8,073 nt of DNA from assembly GCF_001050015.1 (NCBI RefSeq), contig NZ_CVTB01000014.1:1-8073 (forward strand), read 5' to 3'. The position numbers were made by a program, and so were the translations under genes. Positions 1 through 6,887 of this stretch are shown piece after piece. The DNA is from Mycolicibacterium malmesburyense. Its GTDB lineage: Bacteria > Actinomycetota > Actinomycetes > Mycobacteriales > Mycobacteriaceae. Each line of letters starts with the position of its first letter. The stretch's first letter is position 1. The notes below the pieces were generated by a model, which made no database searches, was not told the origin of the DNA, and saw nothing but the letters and a program-made list of their open reading frames with translations.

Positions 1-39
1 CAGACCCAGGGTCACGACTGCGCGGTAACGCTCTTTCAT
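1..39 (-). CDS. N-terminus of possible divergent gene (partial)
   Basis: Read on the minus strand from an ATG at 39-37, the edge of the window encodes MKERYRAVVTLGL with no stop before base 1. A short basic stretch (KERYR) followed by a hydrophobic run (AVVTLGL) would suit the start of a signal peptide or membrane anchor, and most third codon positions are G or C. The start lies 34 bp from the adnA start, so the two would be divergently transcribed from a very short spacer. The only purine-rich tract upstream, a GGGGG about 15 nt before the ATG, is too far away to be a convincing ribosome binding site. I do not recognise the protein; 13 residues are too few for a function. In M. tuberculosis I recall lipV lying divergent to adnA, but these residues do not obviously match it. 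Confidence 0.4.
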   Translation of the reverse strand, partial: MKERYRAVVTLGL

Positions 40-44
40 TATCA

Positions 45-74
45 ATGTCGGACCCCCGTGGTGTCATGCCCTCA
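45..74 (+). promoter_or_regulatory. Candidate PafBC-type (RecA-independent) promoter, leaderless adnA
   Basis: Bases 45-53 read ATGTCGGAC, matching 6 of 9 positions of the mycobacterial RecA-independent DNA-damage motif TTGTCRGTG, including the central TGTCGG. Exactly 8 bases later, at 62-67, is TGTCAT, which fits the -10 pattern TANNNT except for G in place of A at position 2. The expected start site, about 7 bases past the -10, is the A of the adnA ATG at 74, giving a leaderless mRNA. This agrees with the lack of any Shine-Dalgarno before that ATG. The motif comes from established work on PafBC-controlled genes; its use here is inference. An alternative is a weak SigA -10 CATTAT at 37-42. 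Confidence 0.35.
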
Positions 75-3000
75 TGTCCGCACCGCACACCGACCTCACG
101 CCGAGCGCGCTCACCGACACTCGCACGCGGGGCGCGGTCCGCGTGATCGGCGGCGCAGGCACCGGCAAGAGCACGCTGCTGGTGCGGACGGCGGTCGCGC
201 ACATCGCCGCCGGCATGGATCCGGAATCGGTTCTGCTGCTGACGGGTTCGGCCCGGCTCGGCGCACGGGCGCGCGCCCGCATCACCTCGGCGCTGTTGTC
301 CGCGGGCACCCGCGCGGTGGTGCGCGAACCGTTGGTGCGCACCGTGCACTCGTATGCCTTCGCCGTGTTGCGGTTGGCCGCCCAGCGCAACGGCGATGCG
401 CCGCCGCGGCTCATCACCAGCGCCGAACAGGACGGGATCATCCGGGAACTGCTCGCCGGCGACCTCGAGGACGGCGACCGCGCGGCGACCGCCTGGCCGC
501 ACCACCTGCGTCCGGCGCTCAGCACGGTCGGTTTCGCCAACGAACTGCGAGATCTGCTGGCCCGCTGCGCCGAACGCGGTGTCGATCCCGTTGTTCTGCA
601 GCGCATCGGGCGGCGCTCGGGCAGGCCGGAGTGGCTGGCGGCCGGGCAGTTCGCTCAGGCCTACGAGCAGATCATGCTGTTGCGCTCGGCCGTGGGCATG
701 GCCGCTCCCCAGGCCACCATCCCCGCCCTCGGCGCGGCCGAACTGGTGGGCGCGGCGCTCGAGGCGTTGGCCACCGATGGCGAGCTGCTGGCCGCCGAGC
801 GGAGCCGGATCAAACTGCTCCTCGTCGATGACGCACAGCAGCTCGACCCGCAGGCCGCGCGACTGGTCCGGGTGTTGGCTCAGGGGGCCGAGATCACCGT
901 GCTCGCAGGCGATCCCAACCAGGCGGTCTTCGGCTTCCGCGGTGCCGACCCGGCGCTGCTGCGCGGGGATGAACCGGCGATCGTGCTGACCGAGTCCCAC
1001 CGCTGCGCACCGGCGGTCGCCGAAGCCGTCACCGAGGTCGCGCGGCGGCTGCCCGGTGTCGAACCCGGCCGTATGCTGACCGGCGCGCCGGGGGAGTCCG
1101 GCTCGGTGTCGGTCCGCATCGCGGCATCCCCGCACGCGGAGTCGGCGATGATCACCGACGCGCTGCGACGGGCACACCTCGTCGACGGCGTGCCGTGGTC
1201 CCAGATGGCGGTCATCGTGCGTTCGGTGCCCCGGCTCGGCGCGTCGCTGGCCCGCACACTGGCGGCCGCCGGAGTTCCGGTGGACACGCCCACGCCCGCG
1301 ACGCCGCTCGGCGACCAACCCGCCGTGCGGGCACTGCTCACGGTGTTGGCCGCGACGGCGCACGGGCTCGACACCGCACAGGCGTCGGCATTGCTGACCG
1401 GTCCGATCGGCCGCGTCGATCCGGTGTCGCTGCGCCAACTTCGGCGAGCGCTGCGCCGCCTCGACGGGTCCCAACCGCCGCGCGATTTCGGCGATCTGTT
1501 GGTCGAGGCCCTCGAGCGCCGAGTCGACGGGTTACCGGAAAACCTGAGCAGGCCGCTGGATCGCGTGCGCAAGGTGTTGGCCGCCGCCCGCCGCAGCGCC
1601 GAGGCCGGAGCCGACCCGCGCTACACGCTGTGGCAGGCCTGGCATCGTTCCGGTTTGCAGCGCCGCTGGTTGGCGGCGAGCGAACGCGGCGGCGTGTCCG
1701 GGGCGCAGGCCGACCGCGACCTCGACGCCGTCACCGCGGTTTTCGACGTCGCCGAGCAGTACGTGAGCCGCACGGCGGGCGCGACCTTGCGCGGACTCAT
1801 CGACCACGTCGCGGGGCTCGGGTTGCCCGCGCGGGACGAGAGCGGCGACGCCGAGGCGGTCGCGGTGCTCAGCGCCCACGCGGCGTTGGGCCGCGAATGG
1901 GAGTTCGTCGTCGTAGCCGGCGTGCAGGAAGGATTGTGGCCCAACACCGTTCCACGCGGTGGTGTGCTGGCCACCCAGCAGCTCGTCGATCTGCTCGACG
2001 GCGTCACCGAGGGCGCCGAAGGCGTGTCGACCCGGGCGCCTTTGTTGGCCGAGGAGCGCCGGTTGCTCATCGCCGCGATGGGCCGGGCCCGCAGCCGGCT
2101 GCTCGTGACGGCGGTCGACAGCGACAGCGGTGACGAGTCGCTGCTGCCGTCGTCGTTCTGCTACGAGTTGAGCGCTCTCGCCTCGCACACCGATCCCGAC
2201 ATCACCGCACCCGTCGCCGCGCCGCGCGTGCTCGCGCCCGCGGCGTTGGTGGGCCGGCTGCGGGCAGTCGTGTGCGCGCCCGAAGGTGACGTCGACGACG
2301 CCGCACGCGCCTGCGCGGCAGCGCTGTTGGCGCGGCTGTCGGAGGCCGGCGTGCCCGGCGCCGACCCCGCTCAGTGGCAGGCGATGACTCCGCTGTCCAG
2401 CGAGGAAGCACTGTGGAGCGGCGACGGCCACACCGTGACGCTGTCGCCGTCGACGCTGCAGATGCTCACCGATTGCCCGTTGCGGTGGCTACTCGAGCGC
2501 CACGGCGGTGCCGACGGCCGCGATGTGCGCTCCGCGGTCGGCTCGCTGGTGCACGCCCTCGTCGCCGACCCGGGCCGCACCGAGAGCCAGATGGTCAACG
2601 CGCTCGAAAAGGTGTGGGCCAAGCTGCCGTTCGACTCTCGCTGGTATGCCGACAACGAACTCGCCCGCCACCGCGCGATGGTGACGACGTTTGCGCAGTG
2701 GCGTGCACAGACCCGCGGCCGGCTCACTGAGATCGGCACCGAGATCGACGTCGACGGTGTCGTGATCGAGGGCGCGGACGGCGAACCCGACGTGCGGATG
2801 CGTGGGCGGGTCGACCGCCTCGAGCGCGACAGTGAGGGCCGCCTTGTCGTGGTCGACCTCAAGACCGGCAAGAGCCCGGTGACCAAGGACGACGCGCAAA
2901 ACCACGCCCAGCTGGCGATGTACCAGCTGGCGATCGCCGAAGGGCTGCTGGCAGAGGGGGATTCGCCGGGTGGTGGCCGGCTGGTCTACCTCGGTAAGAC

Positions 3001-3196
3001 CGGCGCTTCGGGACCCACCGAGCGGGAACAGGACGCGCTGACCCCGGACAAGCACACCGAGTGGCGCGACACCGTGCGCCTGGCGGCGGCGGCCACCCAG
3101 GGCCCGGAGTTCGTCGCGCGGATCAACGACGGCTGCGGGCACTGCCCCGTGCGAGCGATGTGCCCCGCCCAGGCCGCCGCGGGAGGACAGGCATGA
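74..3196 (+). CDS. adnA: AdnA, motor-nuclease subunit of the AdnAB DNA end-resection complex
   Basis: Cytoplasmic subunit of the AdnAB heterodimer, which unwinds and degrades DNA from double-strand breaks. It has 1040 residues, close to known mycobacterial AdnA. The UvrD-like motor spans about 1-690: Walker A GGAGTGKST (26-34, K32), motif Ib THSYAF-like (90-96), motif II DDAQ (252-255), motif III GDPNQ...FRGA (279-291), motif IV ESHR (307-310), motif V AHAALGREW (601-609), motif VI EERRLLIAAMGRA (660-672). Several motifs are degenerate: no Q motif, D253 for the catalytic Glu, L605 for the motif V Lys. The RecB-like nuclease spans about 790-1040, with H827, D914, D928-x-K930 and QLAMY (946-950). 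C801, C1021, C1024 and C1030 form the Cys-Xn-CX2CX5C pattern of Fe-S nucleases. ATG 74 is the first start after an in-frame stop at 26-28. In the M. smegmatis enzyme the AdnA nuclease gives ATP-independent cleavage and its ATPase matters little. Confidence 0.95.
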   Translation: MSAPHTDLTPSALTDTRTRGAVRVIGGAGTGKSTLLVRTAVAHIAAGMDPESVLLLTGSARLGARARARITSALLSAGTRAVVREPLVRTVHSYAFAVLRLAAQRNGDAPPRLITSAEQDGIIRELLAGDLEDGDRAATAWPHHLRPALSTVGFANELRDLLARCAERGVDPVVLQRIGRRSGRPEWLAAGQFAQAYEQIMLLRSAVGMAAPQATIPALGAAELVGAALEALATDGELLAAERSRIKLLLVDDAQQLDPQAARLVRVLAQGAEITVLAGDPNQAVFGFRGADPALLRGDEPAIVLTESHRCAPAVAEAVTEVARRLPGVEPGRMLTGAPGESGSVSVRIAASPHAESAMITDALRRAHLVDGVPWSQMAVIVRSVPRLGASLARTLAAAGVPVDTPTPATPLGDQPAVRALLTVLAATAHGLDTAQASALLTGPIGRVDPVSLRQLRRALRRLDGSQPPRDFGDLLVEALERRVDGLPENLSRPLDRVRKVLAAARRSAEAGADPRYTLWQAWHRSGLQRRWLAASERGGVSGAQADRDLDAVTAVFDVAEQYVSRTAGATLRGLIDHVAGLGLPARDESGDAEAVAVLSAHAALGREWEFVVVAGVQEGLWPNTVPRGGVLATQQLVDLLDGVTEGAEGVSTRAPLLAEERRLLIAAMGRARSRLLVTAVDSDSGDESLLPSSFCYELSALASHTDPDITAPVAAPRVLAPAALVGRLRAVVCAPEGDVDDAARACAAALLARLSEAGVPGADPAQWQAMTPLSSEEALWSGDGHTVTLSPSTLQMLTDCPLRWLLERHGGADGRDVRSAVGSLVHALVADPGRTESQMVNALEKVWAKLPFDSRWYADNELARHRAMVTTFAQWRAQTRGRLTEIGTEIDVDGVVIEGADGEPDVRMRGRVDRLERDSEGRLVVVDLKTGKSPVTKDDAQNHAQLAMYQLAIAEGLLAEGDSPGGGRLVYLGKTGASGPTEREQDALTPDKHTEWRDTVRLAAAATQGPEFVARINDGCGHCPVRAMCPAQAAAGGQA
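3182..3186 (+). promoter_or_regulatory. Shine-Dalgarno that fixes the adnB start
   Basis: GGAGG lies 6 nt before the ATG at 3193, inside the last codons of adnA. The reading frame of adnB is open for at least 44 codons further upstream, to a GTG at 3061, but those codons give an Arg/Gly/Pro-rich frame-shadow peptide and no such site precedes that start. The site and the ATGA overlap both support ATG 3193 and translational coupling to adnA. Confidence 0.8.
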
Positions 3197-6100
3197 CCCC
3201 GCGCTACAGCCCGCATGAACTCGCCGCCGCGCTGGGTCTTTTCGCGCCGACCGACGAGCAGGCCGCCGTGATCGCCGCGCCTCCCGGACCGCTCGTGGTG
3301 ATCGCCGGCGCCGGAGCGGGTAAGACCGAGACGATGGCCGCACGGGTCGTGTGGCTGGTCGCCAACGGATTCGCCGGCCCCGGCGAGGTTCTCGGCCTCA
3401 CCTTCACCCGCAAGGCCGCCGGGCAGCTGCTGCGCCGGGTCCGCACCCGACTGGCCCGGCTCGCGGGCGCCGGGCTCGTGGAGAGCGGCGCCGTCACCGA
3501 CGAACCACCCACGGTCAGCACGTATCACGCATTCGCGGGCAACCTGTTGCGCGAGCACGGGCTGCTGCTGCCCGTGGAGCCCGAGACCCGGCTGCTGAGC
3601 GAAACCGAAATGTGGCAGTCGGCCTTCCGCGTCGTGTGCGAGCACCCCGAACTGGACACCGAGAAGACGCCGGCGGCGGTAACGTCGATGGTGCTGCGGC
3701 TGGCGGGTCAGCTCGCCGAGCACCTCGTCGACACCGACCAGTTGCGCGACACCCACGTCGAGCTCGAACGCCTGGTGCACACGCTGCCCGCCGGTCCGTA
3801 CCAGCGCGACCGGGGACCGAGCCAATGGCTGCTACGCCTGCTGGCCACGCAGACCGAGCGCACGGAGCTGGTCCCGCTGATCGACGCGCTGCACCGGCGG
3901 ATGCGCGACGAGAAGGTGATGGACTTCGGCATGCAGATGGCCTCGGCCGCCAGGCTGGCCGAGAACTTCCCGCAGGTCGGCGAGCAGCTGCGCGGCCGGT
4001 ACCGGGTGGTTCTGCTCGACGAGTACCAGGACACCGGGCATGCGCAGCGGGTCGCGTTGTCGTCGTTGTTCGGCGGCGGGGTGGACGACGACCTCGCGCT
4101 GACCGCCGTCGGCGACCCCATCCAGTCGATCTACGGGTGGCGCGGCGCGTCGGCCACCAACCTGCCGCGCTTCACCACCGACTTCCCGCGTTCGGACGGC
4201 TCGCCGGCGCCCACCCTGGAGCTGCGGACCAGCTGGCGCAATCCGCCCCGCGCGCTGCACCTGGCCAACGCGGTGTCGGCGCAGGCGCGGCGTCGTTCGG
4301 TCGCGGTGCGCTCGCTGCTGCCGCGACCCGATGCCCAACCGGGCACGATCCGGTGTGCACTGCTCACGGACGTTGCGGCCGAACGCGATTGGGTCGCCGA
4401 GCACATCGCCGAGATCTACGAGCGGGCACGCGACGAGGATGTGTCGGCGCCGACGACGGCGGTGCTGGTGCGGCGCAACGCCGACGCCGCGCCGATGGCC
4501 GACGCGCTCACCGCCCGCGGTGTCCCCGTCGAAGTGGTCGGACTGGCGGGCCTGCTGGGCGTGCCGGAGGTCGCCGACGTGGTGGCGATGCTGCGGATGA
4601 TCGCCGACCCGACCGCGGGCAGCGCGGCCATGCGCGTGCTCACCGGGCCGCGGTGGCGGCTGGGCGGCCGTGACGTCACCGCGCTGTGGCGGCGCGCGGT
4701 GCAACTCGACGACAGCGGAGACGCCGAAAGCGCCGGGGTCGCCGAACGCATCGCGGCGCAGGCCGCGCCCGACGCCGACACCGCATGCCTGACCGAGGCG
4801 GTCACCGATCCCGGTGCGCCCGAACAGTATTCGCCGGCCGGTTATGCGCGCATCGTCGCGCTCGGGCGTGAGCTGACCGCGCTGCGGGCGCACCTGTCGC
4901 ACCCGCTACCCGAACTCGTGGCCGAAGTCCGCCGCGTGCTCGGCGTCGACACCGAGGTGCGCGCGCGTCGGCCCGTCTCGGCGGGATGGTCGGGCACCGA
5001 ACACCTCGACGCGTTCGCCGACGTGGTCGCCGACTTCGCCGATCGCCCGGGCACCGATGTCACGGGCCTGCTGGGCTACCTCGCCGCCGCCGAGGAGGTG
5101 GAGAACGGGCTCGCCCCCGCCGAAACCTCCGTCGCCAACGACCGGGTGCAGATCCTCACCATCCACGCGGCGAAAGGCCTCGAATGGCAGATCGTCGCCG
5201 TTCCGCACCTGAGCGGGCGGGTGTTTCCCTCGACCGGCACCGCGCGCACCTGGCTCACCGACGCGGCGGACCTCCCGCCGCTGCTGCGCGGTGACCGGGC
5301 GACATTGTCCGAACACGGCGTCCCGGTGCTCGACACCACCGACGTCTACGACCGCAAGCAGTTGTCCGACGTGATCGGTGAGCACAAGAAGAACCTCGAG
5401 CAGCGCCGCATCGACGAGGAACGCCGCCTGCTGTACGTCGCGCTCACCCGCGCCGAGGACACCCTGCTGCTGTCCGGCCACCACTGGGGAGCATCGGAGA
5501 CCAAGGCCCGCGGCCCGTCGGATTTCCTGTGCGAGCTGAAGGACATCATCGACCAATCGGCCGCGGAGGGTGATCCGTGTGGGGTCGTCGAGCAGTGGGC
5601 GCCCGCGCCGGCCGACGGTGAGCCGAACCCGTTGCGCGACAAGGTCGTCGAAGCCGTCTGGCCCGCCGACCCGGCGGGTCACCGCCGTGGCGACGTGGCC
5701 CGCGGGGCAACGTTGGTCGCCGCGGCGATGGCTGGCGAGTGCGACGTGGAGCCCGTCGACTCCGCGGAAGGATGGGCGGCCGACGTGGACGCGCTCATCA
5801 CCGAACGCAACCGGGTGGTCGAACCGACGGCCGCTCCGCTGCCGCTACAGCTTTCGGTCAGCACGCTGGTAGAGCTCGGTAAGGACCCCGAATCGGTGTC
5901 GCAGCGGCTGCGTCGCAGGCTGCCGACGCGCCCCGATCCGCATGCCCTGCTGGGCACCGCATTTCACGATTGGGTGCAGCGGTTCTACCATGCCGAGCGG
6001 TTGTTCGACCTCGACGACCTGCCGGGCGCGGTCGACCACGAGACCGCCGTCGCCGAGGAACTCGCCGAGCTGCAGGCTGCGTTCGCGGTGTCGGCGTGGG

Positions 6101-6438
6101 CCGCGCGCACCCCGATCGATGTCGAGGTGCCGTTCGACATGGTCATCGGCGAAAGGGTGGTCCGGGGTCGCATCGACGCCGTGTTCGCCGACGAGGACGG
6201 CGGCGCCACCGTGGTGGACTGGAAGACGGGCGAGCCCCCTGCCACCCCGGAGGCCATGCAGCACAACGCCATTCAACTCGCGGTGTACCGCCACGCGTGG
6301 GCGGCACTGCACGGCTGTCCGGTCGAGTCGGTCCGGGCGGCGTTCCACTACGTTCGCAGCGGTGTCACCGCCACCCCCGATGCACTGCCGGACCTCGACG
6401 AACTCGCCGGGCTGCTGGAGGCGGCCGATGCGGCCTAG
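3193..6438 (+). CDS. adnB: AdnB, lead motor and nuclease subunit of AdnAB
   Basis: Partner of AdnA in break resection; 1081 residues from ATG 3193, close to known mycobacterial AdnB. The UvrD-like motor has every motif intact: Q motif TDEQAAVI (Q23), Walker A GAGAGKT (39-45, K44), Ia LTFTRKAA (69-76), Ib TYHAFA (110-115), II DEYQD (276-280), III GDPIQSIYGWRGA (307-319), IV SWRN (347-350), V IHAAKGLEW (657-665), VI EERRLLYVALTRAED (742-756). The C-terminal RecB-like nuclease has GTAFH (H925), GRID (D995), D1009-W-K1011 and QLAVY (1028-1032), with no Fe-S cysteines. In the M. smegmatis complex the AdnB ATPase drives DNA-dependent ATP hydrolysis and resection, and its nuclease makes the ATP-stimulated cuts; the intact motifs fit that role. 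Its ATG overlaps the adnA stop as ATGA, so the subunits are probably made in equal amounts. Its TAG overlaps the stop codon of the convergent gene. Confidence 0.96.
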   Translation: MTPRYSPHELAAALGLFAPTDEQAAVIAAPPGPLVVIAGAGAGKTETMAARVVWLVANGFAGPGEVLGLTFTRKAAGQLLRRVRTRLARLAGAGLVESGAVTDEPPTVSTYHAFAGNLLREHGLLLPVEPETRLLSETEMWQSAFRVVCEHPELDTEKTPAAVTSMVLRLAGQLAEHLVDTDQLRDTHVELERLVHTLPAGPYQRDRGPSQWLLRLLATQTERTELVPLIDALHRRMRDEKVMDFGMQMASAARLAENFPQVGEQLRGRYRVVLLDEYQDTGHAQRVALSSLFGGGVDDDLALTAVGDPIQSIYGWRGASATNLPRFTTDFPRSDGSPAPTLELRTSWRNPPRALHLANAVSAQARRRSVAVRSLLPRPDAQPGTIRCALLTDVAAERDWVAEHIAEIYERARDEDVSAPTTAVLVRRNADAAPMADALTARGVPVEVVGLAGLLGVPEVADVVAMLRMIADPTAGSAAMRVLTGPRWRLGGRDVTALWRRAVQLDDSGDAESAGVAERIAAQAAPDADTACLTEAVTDPGAPEQYSPAGYARIVALGRELTALRAHLSHPLPELVAEVRRVLGVDTEVRARRPVSAGWSGTEHLDAFADVVADFADRPGTDVTGLLGYLAAAEEVENGLAPAETSVANDRVQILTIHAAKGLEWQIVAVPHLSGRVFPSTGTARTWLTDAADLPPLLRGDRATLSEHGVPVLDTTDVYDRKQLSDVIGEHKKNLEQRRIDEERRLLYVALTRAEDTLLLSGHHWGASETKARGPSDFLCELKDIIDQSAAEGDPCGVVEQWAPAPADGEPNPLRDKVVEAVWPADPAGHRRGDVARGATLVAAAMAGECDVEPVDSAEGWAADVDALITERNRVVEPTAAPLPLQLSVSTLVELGKDPESVSQRLRRRLPTRPDPHALLGTAFHDWVQRFYHAERLFDLDDLPGAVDHETAVAEELAELQAAFAVSAWAARTPIDVEVPFDMVIGERVVRGRIDAVFADEDGGATVVDWKTGEPPATPEAMQHNAIQLAVYRHAWAALHGCPVESVRAAFHYVRSGVTATPDALPDLDELAGLLEAADAA

Positions 6439-6839
6439 GACTCGCGGTACACCTTCGCCGCCTGCACGATCATCGGAATCTGCAGCGGCAGGCGGGCGAT
6501 CGCGATCAACCGCATAGGCAGCGACTTGGTCGGGTCCTTGAACCACAACCGCACCATGTTGACGTTGGCGGGAAACACCGCGAGGAACAGGGCCACCGCG
6601 GCCAGTGCGCCGAAGCGCCGCGTCCGAGGCGCCAGCAGCAGCCCCGCCACACCGAGCTCGGCCACGCCCGAGGCGTAGGTGTAGAAGCGCGGGCTGCCCG
6701 GCAGCTCGGCGGGGATGATGCCGTCGAACGGCTTGGGCGCGACGAAGTGAAGCGTGCCGATACCCAGCAGGCCGGCCGCTATCCGGTAGGCACGCGACGG
6801 GCTGGCCAGTTGCTGCAGTTCGGGCGGGGGAGAGGTCAT
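6435..6839 (-). CDS. DoxX-like small integral membrane protein
   Basis: A 134-residue protein with about four hydrophobic segments (roughly 18-34, 52-70, 75-92 and 109-127) and short polar loops, so a cytoplasmic-membrane protein is expected. Features I associate with DoxX-like proteins include HF-x2-P-x2-FDGIIP (31-43), a helix starting SGVAELGVAGLLL (57-69), FPANVNM (89-95) and ARLPLQIPMIVQA (115-127). The function of this branch is not established; some DoxX relatives are tied to thiosulfate or thiol oxidation, but no active-site motif supports that here and the protein has no cysteine. The start is the ATG at 6839-6837. No Shine-Dalgarno is visible upstream, so it may be leaderless or weakly translated. 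It faces adnB tail to tail, sharing the CTAG of the stop codons, and is divergent from the channel gene. I recall no such gene between adnB and the channel gene in M. tuberculosis. Confidence 0.8.
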   Translation of the reverse strand: MTSPPPELQQLASPSRAYRIAAGLLGIGTLHFVAPKPFDGIIPAELPGSPRFYTYASGVAELGVAGLLLAPRTRRFGALAAVALFLAVFPANVNMVRLWFKDPTKSLPMRLIAIARLPLQIPMIVQAAKVYRES

Positions 6840-6842
6840 GAT

Positions 6843-6848
6843 TACATT
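6843..6848 (+). promoter_or_regulatory. Candidate -10 element for the channel-nudC unit
   Basis: TACATT fits the mycobacterial SigA -10 pattern TANNNT and would place the transcription start near 6855, giving a leader of about 33 nt before the GTG at 6888. No convincing -35 is visible about 17 bp upstream, which is common for mycobacterial promoters. A promoter is expected here because the gene immediately upstream runs the other way. This is a pattern match only. Confidence 0.3.
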
Positions 6849-6867
6849 GTGGCGTGCACAACCCGGC

Positions 6868-6886
6868 GGGACCGGTAACGGGTCCT
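6868..6886 (+). promoter_or_regulatory. Small hairpin abutting the channel start codon
   Basis: GGACC (6869-6873) and GGTCC (6881-6885) are perfect inverted repeats with a 7-base loop, extended by one G-U pair (6868 with 6886). The RNA stem would end one base before the GTG at 6888 and occupy the place where a Shine-Dalgarno would sit. It is short and could be chance in GC-rich DNA. Confidence 0.3.
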
Positions 6887-6887
6887 C

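Noticed and set aside
58..831. Plus-strand open frame starting at GTG 58
   Set aside because: It lies out of phase with adnA, whose Walker A and other motifs are plainly encoded here; the composition is that of a shadow.
1532..1534. TTA leucine codon in adnA (L487)
   Set aside because: It is the only TTA I noticed and is rare in such GC-rich genomes, but bldA-style TTA control is known from Streptomyces, not mycobacteria. Probably chance.
3061..3192. Upstream GTG extension of adnB by 44 codons
   Set aside because: The extra residues are Arg/Gly/Pro-rich, lie wholly within adnA, and lack a ribosome binding site, whereas ATG 3193 has GGAGG at 6 nt and overlaps the adnA stop.
3832..4902. Long minus-strand open frame opposite the adnB motor domain
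   Set aside because: adnB is clearly coding through this stretch with conserved helicase motifs; the opposite frame is low-complexity and has no motif.
6435..6887. Intrinsic terminator after adnB or before the channel gene
   Set aside because: There is no GC stem followed by a T run on either strand; the only hairpin (6868-6886) lacks a T tract and lies before a start codon.
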